Positions 1-6,635 of a DNA stretch of 13,884 nt are shown piece by piece; within the stretch, counting starts at the first letter, position 1, and each line of letters opens with the position of its first letter. Source of the DNA: Chloroflexaceae bacterium. GTDB taxonomy: Bacteria; Chloroflexota; Chloroflexia; Chloroflexales; Chloroflexaceae. The notes under the pieces were generated by a model. That model did not search any database, was not told the origin of the DNA, and saw only the letters and a list, made by a program, of their open reading frames with translations. The position numbers and the translations under genes were made by a program. Where the stretch lies: contig JAOACN010000133.1 of NCBI GenBank assembly GCA_026417815.1, forward strand, positions 1 through 13,884, read 5' to 3'.

Positions 1-1545
1 GAGTATCCGCTGAGCGCGGCAGAGGTGGCCGCCTGGGGGGTGGAGTCGCTCGTCGCCCGCCTGGAACGCAATGGATCGCTGGCGCAACTCCCCGATGCCG
101 AGCCGCTCTGGCAGCCCGGCCCGGCCGCCCGGGAGCCATACGCCGACTTTGATCTGCAGGCCGCGGCGACCGCGCCGGTCAGTGTCCGCGATGAGCGGGG
201 CGCCGCGCTGGGGACACTGGGCCTGGATGCCTTCGACCGCTGGGGCTTTCCCGGCGCGGCCCTGCCGCCCCTGCGCGGCGGGTGCCGGGTGCGCGAGCGC
301 GATGAGACCCGTCTGACCCTCACCCTGCACGGGTCGCCCGAGGCGCGCCGCACGCTCCCGTTTCGCCGCTGCGCGGTGCAGGTGCGCGATCGCCTTGAGG
401 AGCGGTTGATCCGCGGGCAGAACGTGGCCTGGGGCCGGGTAGTGGTGGACGAAGAGGTCTACGGCTTTCAAGAGGTCGGTCCCGGCGCCGCGGCGCGGGA
501 AGAGCGCTTCGACCAGCCGCTGGCCGCCCGCTGGAGCGCCCCGGCGCTGTGGATCGATCTGCCCATGGCCCTCAACGCCGAACGGCAACTATTAGGCTGG
601 TCGCTGGTCGCCGCGCTTCCGCTGCTCACCCTCGCCAGCGCGAGCGATCTTGTGCCTGCCTGTGACGCCGAGGCGCGGCGGATCTACTTCGTGGATGCCC
701 AGCCGGGAGGCAATGGTCTCAGCGCCTGGCTCTTCGAGGCCCTCGAAAGCGTTTTGCCGACCGCTTACGCGGTGGCCCTTGACGGTCGCGCCGATCCGCT
801 GCTGAAGGCGCTGACCCGCGCCGATATGGACTGGATGCTGGCCCTGCTTGGCGGGGTGGCCCCCGCGCCGGTTGAGCGGCCCCGGGAGCTGGTCACGCCA
901 GCGCCGCCGCCCCTGCGACGCGAAGCGTCCCGCCAGGAAGAGCCGCTGGCGCCGCCGCCCCCGGTGGAGGCGTCGCTGGCCTGGCGCGAGCCGCAGGCCC
1001 CATCGGCGCCAGAGACACCCTCGCCACCACGCAAGGCAACCCGCGCAGGCCCCACCGCGTCGGGTAGATCAGCGTCTGGCGGAGCGGAGCAGCAACCTTC
1101 GACGCGGCGGCGCGAGTCTCCTGGCGCCTCGTCGCGGGAGGCCCGTCCGGCGCGGCGCAAGGCCCCGTCTGCGCCACCGCCCCCGGAGGCGCCGGCCGAG
1201 CGGCGCCAGGGGCCTCCGTCGGGGACCTCCTCCGGCGAAGAGGTTGCCCCACCCGTCCCGGCCGACCCCGCCGAACTGGCGGCCCGCCTGCGCGCGATGC
1301 GTGTGCAGCGCCAGGAAGGGGGCGCGCTGCGGACGCCGAAGCCCACCCCTGGCGGCGAGCCGCGCTTCCGCCCTGGTGATAGCATCGTCTGCGTACCCCA
1401 CGGGCCCGGCACGGTGGTGTCGAGCCGGGTCGAAGAAGGACGCGAGATCCTGCGGGTGCGTTTCGCGGGCCTTGGCGAGGTGATGGTTGACGCCTCGGTG
1501 AACCTGGTGCGCCTGGCCGGGGACGATGCGCCGGGCAGCGAGTAG
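1..1545 (+). CDS. DEAD/DEAH-box helicase with DUF1998 region, C-terminal part (5' end outside window)
   Basis: The frame is open from base 1, so the start lies upstream and only about 514 residues are visible; the helicase motor itself is outside the window. Numbering from the GTG at base 25, residues 170-245 match the DUF1998 C-terminal region of MrfA/YprA/Hrq1-type helicases: an ALPLL segment (197-201) and the signature IYFVDAQPGGNGLSAWLFEA (220-239). Proteins of this family unwind DNA and some act in repair. Residues about 280-444 are a Pro/Ala/Arg-rich, probably disordered linker. The last 60 residues (from about 445) form a small beta-rich domain with a GDSIVCVPHGPGTVVSSR segment, like the SH3/Tudor-type tails of UvrD/PcrA or CarD. 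The paired zinc-binding cysteines expected after DUF1998 in MrfA are not seen. The stop is 12 bases before the next start, so the gene is probably co-transcribed with the decarboxylase set. Family call fairly good; role inferred. Confidence 0.7.
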   Translation, partial: EYPLSAAEVAAWGVESLVARLERNGSLAQLPDAEPLWQPGPAAREPYADFDLQAAATAPVSVRDERGAALGTLGLDAFDRWGFPGAALPPLRGGCRVRERDETRLTLTLHGSPEARRTLPFRRCAVQVRDRLEERLIRGQNVAWGRVVVDEEVYGFQEVGPGAAAREERFDQPLAARWSAPALWIDLPMALNAERQLLGWSLVAALPLLTLASASDLVPACDAEARRIYFVDAQPGGNGLSAWLFEALESVLPTAYAVALDGRADPLLKALTRADMDWMLALLGGVAPAPVERPRELVTPAPPPLRREASRQEEPLAPPPPVEASLAWREPQAPSAPETPSPPRKATRAGPTASGRSASGGAEQQPSTRRRESPGASSREARPARRKAPSAPPPPEAPAERRQGPPSGTSSGEEVAPPVPADPAELAARLRAMRVQRQEGGALRTPKPTPGGEPRFRPGDSIVCVPHGPGTVVSSRVEEGREILRVRFAGLGEVMVDASVNLVRLAGDDAPGSE

Positions 1546-1557
1546 CGGGAGGCTCGT

Positions 1558-3105
1558 ATGGCAGAGGATCATCTGGAGCGCCTGCGCGCCCTGCGGGAGG
1601 CGGCCCTGCTCGGGGGCGGCCCGGAGCGGATCGCCCAACAGCACGCCCGGGGGAAGGGAACTGCACGCGAGCGCCTCGCGCGCCTGCTCGATCCTGACTC
1701 GTTCCAGGAGCTTGGGAGCCTGGCCCGACACCAGATCAGCGACTACGGGTTGGCAACCCAGCGCTATCCCGGCGACGGCGTAGTGACCGGCTTCGGCAGC
1801 ATCAACGGCCGGCGAGTGGCCGTCTACGCGCAGGATTTCACCGTCCTGGGGGGCTCGTTCTCCGAAGTGCAGGCGCAGAAGATCGCCCGCCTGATGGATC
1901 TGGCGACCGAGAGCGGCATTCCGATCATCGGGCTGAACGACTCGGGCGGGGCGCGCATCCAGGAGGGGGTGCGCTCGCTGGCCGCCTACGGCGAAGTTTT
2001 CCTGCGGAACGTGCTCTCCTCGGGCGTGGTGCCGCAGATCTCGCTCATCCTCGGTCCCTGCGCGGGCGGCGCGGTCTACTCGCCCGCGCTCACCGATTTT
2101 GTGATCATGGCCCGCGACGTGGGGTACATGTTTCTCACCGGTCCCGAAGTGATCCGCGCCGTCTCGGGTCGCGAGGTGACGGTGCAGCAACTCGGGGGGG
2201 CCGATGTGCACCACGAGCGCAGCGGGGTGGCCCATCTGGTGGCCGATACCGAGGGCGCGGCCCTGGATCTGGTCAAAGTCTTGTTGAGCTACCTGCCGCA
2301 GAACAACGCTGAGGATCCGCCCTACCAGCCCTCCGACGATGCGCCGGAGCGCATGGACCCGGCGCTCAACACTCTGGTTCCCGCGGATGAGCGGATCAGC
2401 TACGATATGCACCTGGTGATCGAGCGTATCGTTGACCGGGGGAGCTTTCTGGAGTTGCAGCCGTCCTATGCCGCCAATGCTATTATTGGCTTCGCCCGCC
2501 TGAGCGGCCACGCCGTTGGCATCGTCGCCAATAATCCGGCGGTGCTGGCGGGGGTGCTGGACATCAACTCCTCCGACAAGATCGCTCGCTTTGTGCGGCT
2601 GTGTGACGCCTATAACCTGCCGGTCGTCACGCTGGTGGACTGTCCCGGGTACCTGCCGGGGATCGAGCAGGAGTACGGCGGGGTAATCCGCCACGGGGCG
2701 AAGATCATCTACGCCTATGCCGCGGCGACCGTGCCCAAGCTCTCGGTGATCGTGCGGAAGGCGATTGGCGGGGCCTATATCGCTCTGAGCAGCAAGCAGA
2801 TGCGTTCGGACATGAATTTTGCCTGGCCCACGGCGCAGATCGCGGTGATGGGCGCCGAAGGGGCGGCGCGGGTGCTCTGGCGCGAGGAACTGCGGCGCGC
2901 CGCCGATCCGGCGGCGTTGGAGCAGCAGTTCGTCGCCGAGTATCGCGAACGCTTCTTCAACCCCTACCACGCCGCCGATCTGGGCCAGATTGACGAGGTC
3001 ATCGAACCGCGCGAAACGCGCCCGCGCCTCATCCGCGCCCTGGAGATCCTGCGCACCAAGGTGCAGCAGAACCCGGCGCGGAAGCATGGCCTGTATCCGT
3101 CGTGA
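1558..3105 (+). CDS. mmdA: Carboxyltransferase subunit of sodium-pumping methylmalonyl-CoA decarboxylase (MmdA-like)
   Basis: A 515-residue PccB-type carboxyltransferase with two crotonase folds. Both oxyanion-hole regions are present: NDSGGARIQEG (127-137) with GPCAGGAVYSP (167-177) in the N half, and PGYLPGIEQEYGGVIRHGAK (363-382) with GGAYIAL (404-410) in the C half. Such subunits move the carboxyl group between an acyl-CoA and biotin. The three following genes encode a sodium-pump decarboxylase, which makes this the MmdA-type subunit taking CO2 from (S)-methylmalonyl-CoA to biotin, giving propionyl-CoA; malonyl-CoA is an alternative. Length fits MmdA (about 510) and PccB alike, so the call rests on context. 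Ile408 sits where Streptomyces PccB has Asp422, a substrate-selecting residue. The start is fixed by CGGGAGG at 1546-1552, five bases before ATG. A 215-base gap separates it from the membrane subunits. Confidence 0.8.
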   Translation: MAEDHLERLRALREAALLGGGPERIAQQHARGKGTARERLARLLDPDSFQELGSLARHQISDYGLATQRYPGDGVVTGFGSINGRRVAVYAQDFTVLGGSFSEVQAQKIARLMDLATESGIPIIGLNDSGGARIQEGVRSLAAYGEVFLRNVLSSGVVPQISLILGPCAGGAVYSPALTDFVIMARDVGYMFLTGPEVIRAVSGREVTVQQLGGADVHHERSGVAHLVADTEGAALDLVKVLLSYLPQNNAEDPPYQPSDDAPERMDPALNTLVPADERISYDMHLVIERIVDRGSFLELQPSYAANAIIGFARLSGHAVGIVANNPAVLAGVLDINSSDKIARFVRLCDAYNLPVVTLVDCPGYLPGIEQEYGGVIRHGAKIIYAYAAATVPKLSVIVRKAIGGAYIALSSKQMRSDMNFAWPTAQIAVMGAEGAARVLWREELRRAADPAALEQQFVAEYRERFFNPYHAADLGQIDEVIEPRETRPRLIRALEILRTKVQQNPARKHGLYPS

Positions 3106-3250
3106 AACGCTGGCGCCAGTCCTGACAAGGTTGACGCAAAGGCCCGAAGTCGCAGAGTAGTGTGGTGTTGCTCTCAAGGCTTTGCGCCTCTCGTCATTGC
3201 GTCAGGCGTGTGTCTTTCGGGCCGGCGCTCACGTCCCCTCCAGCAGAGGC

Positions 3251-3273
3251 GCGGGGAAACCTGGTTTCCCCGC
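3251..3273. other. Hairpin in the gap between mmdA and mmdD
   Basis: A perfect 10-bp inverted repeat (GCGGGGAAAC and GTTTCCCCGC) flanks a 3-base CTG loop. It lies in the 215-base gap 3106-3320, which holds no convincing gene. No run of T follows directly (a TTTT comes 25 bases later), so a classical intrinsic terminator is unlikely. Transcript processing or a stability role inside the operon is possible. The gap also holds a TTGACG at 3132-3137, but no good -10 follows it at normal spacing. Confidence 0.45.
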
Positions 3274-3320
3274 CTTCCTGGCCTGCCTGTCAATCCGTTT
3301 TAAGATAGGTTCGCAGACCG

Positions 3321-3713
3321 ATGACAGATCTGTGGTTCGGAATCCAGATAACCATCTACGGCATGGGCCTGGTGTTCGCCTTGCTGGCGCTCCTGTGGGG
3401 CTTGCTGGCCCTGATGGTGTGGCTGGACGGGCGACGCCGCGCGCCCGCCGCGGCGCCCGAGGGTGTGACCGCGGCGCTTGAAGAGGTCACCGCGGCGCCT
3501 GGAGTACGGCTACGGGGCGCTGGCGTCGAGGAACTTGCCCCCGAGGCCCTTGCGGCCATCGCGGTGGCGGTGCTGGCGCATGCCAGCCAGGAGCAGCCGC
3601 GTGGATGGCAAACCGCGCCCGCTCAGCCCGAAGGCTCGGCGGCGGTCAGTCGCTGGGTTGCCGCCGGACGCATCAGGCAGACGATGGGCGCGGTGCAGCG
3701 GAGAAGGGGGTAG
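3321..3713 (+). CDS. mmdD: OadG-family small membrane subunit of sodium-pump decarboxylase (MmdD-like)
   Basis: A 130-residue protein with one N-terminal transmembrane helix (about residues 8-33, containing the OadG-like GMGLVFALLALLWGLLAL), a charged WLDGRRR stop-transfer segment, then an Ala/Pro-rich cytoplasmic stretch. The C-terminal pattern LAAIAVAVLAHA followed by WVAAGRIRQ resembles the end of OadG/MmdD proteins. Known family members tether the carboxyltransferase to the OadB-type pump and help assemble the complex. Position also supports the call: it lies between mmdA and a biotin carrier, as in the mmdADCB order known from Propionigenium. The ribosome site is weak (an AGG about 11 bases upstream). 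Primary sequence of this family varies greatly, so the call leans on the helix, the size and the neighbours. Confidence 0.75.
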   Translation: MTDLWFGIQITIYGMGLVFALLALLWGLLALMVWLDGRRRAPAAAPEGVTAALEEVTAAPGVRLRGAGVEELAPEALAAIAVAVLAHASQEQPRGWQTAPAQPEGSAAVSRWVAAGRIRQTMGAVQRRRG

Positions 3714-3714
3714 C

Positions 3715-4152
3715 ATGCAACGCTACCGACTAACCGTCGGCGAGCGAGAGTTTGAGATTGCCGTAGAAACGCTGGGACCGGATCGCTACCAGGTGACGCT
3801 CGAAGGGAAGCAGTACGAGGTGACGCTGGAACCTCTCGTTGAGGTCGCTTCGGCAGAGGCGCAACTCAGCCTGGCACCCGCGGAGGAGCAGGTCGCGCCT
3901 GCTTTGTCAGCCCCGGCGCCCTCGGGCGCCGCGCTGCTGACTGCGCCCATGACGGGCACGGTGTTGCGGATCGATGTGTCGGTCGGTCAGACGGTGCGGC
4001 GCGGCGATCCGGTGCTCGTGCTCGAGGCAATGAAGATGCAGAACCTCATTCGCGCGCCGGGCGATGGCGAAGTGTTCGAGGTGCTGGTGACGCCGGGCCA
4101 GACGGTGGGCTACGGCGAGCCCCTGGTCCGCTTTGCCGCGGAGGGCCGATGA
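3715..4152 (+). CDS. mmdC: Biotin carrier protein of sodium-pump decarboxylase (MmdC-like)
   Basis: A 145-residue protein carrying a C-terminal biotinyl domain (about 75-142). The motif EAMKM at 104-108 places biotin on Lys107, and the APMTGTV and GQTV turns on either side are typical. Residues 1-45 form a small beta-rich N-terminal region; an Ala/Pro-rich hinge (45-75) gives the arm mobility. In this family biotin takes the carboxyl group from the MmdA-type subunit and carries it to the membrane pump, where CO2 is released. The ATG at 3715 is preferred: AAGGGGG lies just before it, it begins one base after the mmdD stop, and the protein starts cleanly at MQRYRLTV. The frame is open further upstream, but that stretch overlaps mmdD. 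It ends in an ATGA overlap with the next gene, implying coupled translation. Confidence 0.88.
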   Translation: MQRYRLTVGEREFEIAVETLGPDRYQVTLEGKQYEVTLEPLVEVASAEAQLSLAPAEEQVAPALSAPAPSGAALLTAPMTGTVLRIDVSVGQTVRRGDPVLVLEAMKMQNLIRAPGDGEVFEVLVTPGQTVGYGEPLVRFAAEGR

Positions 4153-5270
4153 ACGCCGAGTTCTTCCTCCGCCTGGCGCAGGGTCCTCTGAACCTCACCT
4201 GGCAGGGCCTGGTGATGCTCGGCGTGGCCGGTTTGCTCTTCTACCTGGCGATTGTGCGGGGCTACGAGCCGCTGTTGCTGCTGCCCATCGCCGCTGGCGC
4301 GATGCTGGCCAACCTGCCCCTCTCGCCGATGCTGGGCGACGAGGGCCTGCTGACCGTGCTCTACCGCGCCGGGATCGAGAACGAGTTGTTCCCGCTGCTG
4401 ATCTTTATCGGCGTCGGCGCGCTGACCGACTTCGGGCCGTTGCTCGAGAACCCGCGGGTGGTATTGCTGGGAGCGGCGGGGCAGTTTGGCATCTTCGCCA
4501 CCCTGCTGCTGGCCCTGGGGCTGGGGTTCACGCCCAACGAGGCGGCCTCGATCGGGATCATCGGGGCCATTGACGGCCCGACGTCGATCTACGTATCGAG
4601 CCTGCTGGCGCCCCATCTGCTGGGGCCGATCACCGTGGCGGCCTACAGCTACATGGCCCTCGTGCCGCTGATCATGCCGCCGGTCATCCGCCTGCTCACC
4701 TCCCGGCGCGAGCGCGCCATCCGCATGCCCTACAGCCAGCGCTCGATCAGCAAGCGCACGCGCATCATCTTCCCGATAGTCACGACGATCGTGGTTGGCA
4801 CGCTGGTGCCGTTCTCCATCCCCCTGGTCGGCTCACTCATGCTCGGCAACCTGATGCGCGAGTCGGGGGTGGTCGCGCGCCTGACCGGGGCCGCCTCGAA
4901 CGAACTGACCAACGTTGTGACCCTGTTTCTCGGTCTTGCCATCGGCTCGACGATGGTTGGCGCCGATTTCTTGCGCCTGACGACGCTGATGATCCTCGTC
5001 CTGGGCATGCTGGCCTTTGCCATTGACACCGCCGCCGGTCTGCTGTTCGGCAAACTGCTCAGCCTGCTCAGCCGTAGGGGGATCAACCCGATCATCGGCG
5101 CGGCAGGGATCAGCGCCTTTCCCATGGCGGCGCGGGTGGTGCAGCGCGTCGCCGCCGAGGAGGATTTCGAGAACTTCCTGCTCTTTCACGCCATGGGCGC
5201 CAATGCCGCCGGGCAGATCGCCAGCGTGGTCGCTGGCGGGGTGCTGCTGGCGCTGATGGGAGGGGGATGA
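4149..5270 (+). CDS. mmdB: Sodium-pumping decarboxylase membrane subunit (OadB/MmdB family)
   Basis: A 373-residue, strongly hydrophobic protein with roughly nine to eleven membrane segments, the usual size for OadB/MmdB/GcdB. Family marks are clear: GAIDGPTSIY (139-148), whose Asp142 matches the essential sodium-site Asp203 of Klebsiella OadB; AAYSYMALVP (164-173), containing the position of Tyr229; GNLMRESGVV (233-242); NVVTLFLGLAIGS (255-267), the second sodium-binding segment; and the C-terminal NPIIGAAGISAFPMAARV (313-330). The usual VPIIQPP is VPLIMPP here. The subunit decarboxylates carboxybiotin and exports about two Na+ per turnover, storing the decarboxylation energy as a sodium gradient across the cytoplasmic membrane. 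It starts in an ATGA overlap with the biotin carrier gene. Family call is very secure; the acyl-CoA substrate is set by the carboxyltransferase, not by this subunit. Confidence 0.93.
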   Translation: MNAEFFLRLAQGPLNLTWQGLVMLGVAGLLFYLAIVRGYEPLLLLPIAAGAMLANLPLSPMLGDEGLLTVLYRAGIENELFPLLIFIGVGALTDFGPLLENPRVVLLGAAGQFGIFATLLLALGLGFTPNEAASIGIIGAIDGPTSIYVSSLLAPHLLGPITVAAYSYMALVPLIMPPVIRLLTSRRERAIRMPYSQRSISKRTRIIFPIVTTIVVGTLVPFSIPLVGSLMLGNLMRESGVVARLTGAASNELTNVVTLFLGLAIGSTMVGADFLRLTTLMILVLGMLAFAIDTAAGLLFGKLLSLLSRRGINPIIGAAGISAFPMAARVVQRVAAEEDFENFLLFHAMGANAAGQIASVVAGGVLLALMGGG

Positions 5271-5426
5271 TCCGGTTGGTACGTGTTCAGATGTACCGCA
5301 GAGGGACGTAGAGGATGAGCTTTTTACGCTCGTTGCGCCCCTCCGCGCCCGCCGAGGTGCGGACGTGTTTGGTAGATGCGGACACTATCTTCGCTTGCCG
5401 CTCGTGCACGAAGCCGCAAGAAGCCC

Positions 5427-5432
5427 TATAAT
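5427..5432 (+). promoter_or_regulatory. Perfect TATAAT -10 box upstream of the CBS-domain gene
   Basis: TATAAT stands about 105 bases before the chosen start at 5538, in the 267-base gap after mmdB, and is a rare AT-rich island in this GC-rich sequence. No good -35 hexamer sits at 16-18 bases; GTGCAC is at the 17-base spacing, and TTGCCG at 5395-5400 is too distant. It suggests the CBS gene is transcribed on its own, with a leader of about 100 bases. Confidence 0.5.
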
Positions 5433-5525
5433 GCGTATGACACCCCCGCGTGATCGTTGCCAGGCTTCGATGGCTTGCGGGCTCGTGGCAATCCCTTCGC
5501 CTGCTTCGAAAGCTGTGTCGAACAT

Positions 5526-5531
5526 GAGGAG
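5526..5531 (+). promoter_or_regulatory. Ribosome binding site that decides the CBS gene start
   Basis: GAGGAG lies six bases before the third of three consecutive in-frame ATG codons (5532, 5535, 5538). The spacing favours 5538, giving a protein beginning MDRQQLLV. A TTG at 5457 is in frame but has no such site and would add 27 residues unlike any CBS protein. Confidence 0.75.
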
Positions 5532-5537
5532 ATGATG

Positions 5538-5969
5538 ATGGACCGCCAGCAACTCCTGGTGCAGGACTGGATGACCAGAGATCCTTTGACGGTGGGGCCG
5601 GATACCTCCGCGGTCGAGGCATATGAGCGGATGCGTCAGCGGAAGATCCACCGCTTGCCCGTGGTAGAGAACGGTCGGCTGGTGGGGATCGTGACGCGCA
5701 GCGATATCGAGGGTACCGGGTCGTTTCAGCGCACCGAGGCGGGCTGGCACGAGGCTCGCTTCGCCCTGGCCGGCACGTCGGTCGAGGAGGTGATGACGCG
5801 CAACCCGATCTCGGTCACCGTGACGACGCCGGTGCGCGACGCGGTGGCGCTGATGCTGAAGCACCACCTCAGCGGCCTGCCGGTGGTGGAGAATGAGCAA
5901 CTGGTGGGGATCATCACCGAGACGGATATTTTCCGGCTGGTGCTCGATCGGTGTCTCGCCGAGGGGTGA
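5538..5969 (+). CDS. Tandem CBS-domain protein
   Basis: A 143-residue soluble protein made of two CBS domains and little else. The first runs from VQDWMTRDPLTV to LVGIVTRSDI, the second from VEEVMTRNPISV to LVGIITETDI; both show the V.D/E.MTR.P opening and the HRLPVVE / SGLPVVE core. A CBS pair (Bateman module) typically binds adenosine nucleotides such as AMP, ATP or SAM between the domains and works as an energy or metabolite sensor. There is no attached catalytic or DNA-binding domain, so its partner is unknown. It follows the sodium-pump genes in the same direction but has its own -10 box and ribosome site. A link to energy-dependent control of the carboxylase or decarboxylase is only a guess. 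Convergent genes follow. Confidence 0.85.
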   Translation: MDRQQLLVQDWMTRDPLTVGPDTSAVEAYERMRQRKIHRLPVVENGRLVGIVTRSDIEGTGSFQRTEAGWHEARFALAGTSVEEVMTRNPISVTVTTPVRDAVALMLKHHLSGLPVVENEQLVGIITETDIFRLVLDRCLAEG

Positions 5970-6037
5970 GGCGTTTCTGTGTCCTGGAAAGGTTGGTATA
6001 AGAGCCTGGCACGCTCAGACCGTTCCACCAGGGTGTG

Positions 6038-6127
6038 GTCCTCACCCTCCGCCGCCTCGCTGCGCTCGGCGCCCCCTCCCGCTCCACCACAGGCGGAGCG
6101 GGAGGGGGCTGGGGGAAGGGTGAGGAC
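6038..6127. terminator. Nested GC-rich palindrome between convergent genes
   Basis: Two perfect inverted repeats are nested: outer 11-bp arms (GTCCTCACCCT at 6038-6048, AGGGTGAGGAC at 6117-6127) and inner 15-bp arms (6071-6085 and 6095-6109) around a 9-base loop. It lies in the 171 bases between the stops of the CBS gene (plus) and the biotin carrier gene (minus), where it could fold in either transcript. There is no T-run on either side, so it is not a textbook intrinsic terminator. A REP-like dispersed palindrome is the main alternative. Confidence 0.5.
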
Positions 6128-6140
6128 GATACCCCGGCGG

Positions 6141-6635
6141 TCAACTGATCTCGAGTAACAACTCGTGCAGCTTGACCACCTGCCCCGCGCTGACGTGCAG
6201 ATCGCTGACGGTGCCTGCGCGCGGCGCCTGGATCTCGTTCTCCATCTTCATCGCTTCCAGCACCACCACCGGTTGCCCGACCTGAACCGGTTGGCCCGGT
6301 TCCACCAGGACGCGAACAATGCGTCCGGGAATGGGCGCCTTGACGCGCCCATCGCCGCTGCGGGGCCGGGCGACCGTGGCTTCGAGATCGCGCACGTGGA
6401 TCTGGTAGCGCCCCTGGGGGGTGTCGATCCAGCGCAGATCGGGATCCACACTGAGTTCGTAGGGATGGGCGCCGACCACGGCCCACTCGATCGCCTCCGG
6501 TCCGGCCAGCGACGAGACAATGACCGTTACGGGGGTCCCGTCAATGGTGATGCTGACGGGCTCATCATGTCTGGGCAGGGCGCCCACCTCAACCACGAAT
6601 TCGTGGCCCTCGATGGTTACGTGCAGCTTGCTCAT
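6141..6635 (-). CDS. accB: Biotin carboxyl carrier subunit of acyl-CoA carboxylase
   Basis: A 164-residue protein. The C-terminal biotinyl domain (about 97-163) has VKAPIPGRI, then EAMKM at 127-131, giving Lys130 as the biotin site. The N-terminal 90 residues are a beta-rich extension with PYELSVDPDLRWID and a GRYQIHVRDLEA strand. This resembles the BT (biotin-transfer) domain that links biotin carboxylase and carrier in single-chain propionyl-CoA carboxylase alpha subunits; here the linker seems to travel with the carrier. It accepts carboxyl groups from the biotin carboxylase next door and presents them to the carboxyltransferase. The start overlaps the biotin carboxylase stop as ATGA, with AGGAGG about eight bases upstream. 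It is not a copy of the plus-strand carrier (3715-4152): the N-terminal halves differ completely. Confidence 0.9.
   Translation of the reverse strand: MSKLHVTIEGHEFVVEVGALPRHDEPVSITIDGTPVTVIVSSLAGPEAIEWAVVGAHPYELSVDPDLRWIDTPQGRYQIHVRDLEATVARPRSGDGRVKAPIPGRIVRVLVEPGQPVQVGQPVVVLEAMKMENEIQAPRAGTVSDLHVSAGQVVKLHELLLEIS

Noticed and set aside
1069..3177. Open frame of 702 codons on the minus strand
   Set aside because: Antisense shadow of the helicase tail and mmdA; His/Arg/Gln-rich translation with no family features.
3182..3481. Open frame of 99 codons upstream of mmdD
   Set aside because: No ribosome site, overlaps mmdD, and the protein has no recognisable features.
3478..3714. Longer biotin carrier starting at TTG 3478
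   Set aside because: The extension is out-of-frame overlap with mmdD and is Arg/Pro-rich; ATG 3715 has a good ribosome site.
1558..5270. Oxaloacetate decarboxylase for the sodium-pump set
   Set aside because: Its alpha subunit is a pyruvate-carboxylase-like TIM barrel fused to a biotin domain; here the carboxyltransferase is PccB-like, so an acyl-CoA substrate fits.
5457..5537. Longer CBS protein starting at TTG 5457
   Set aside because: No ribosome site there, the extra residues match nothing, and GAGGAG sits at good spacing before ATG 5538.
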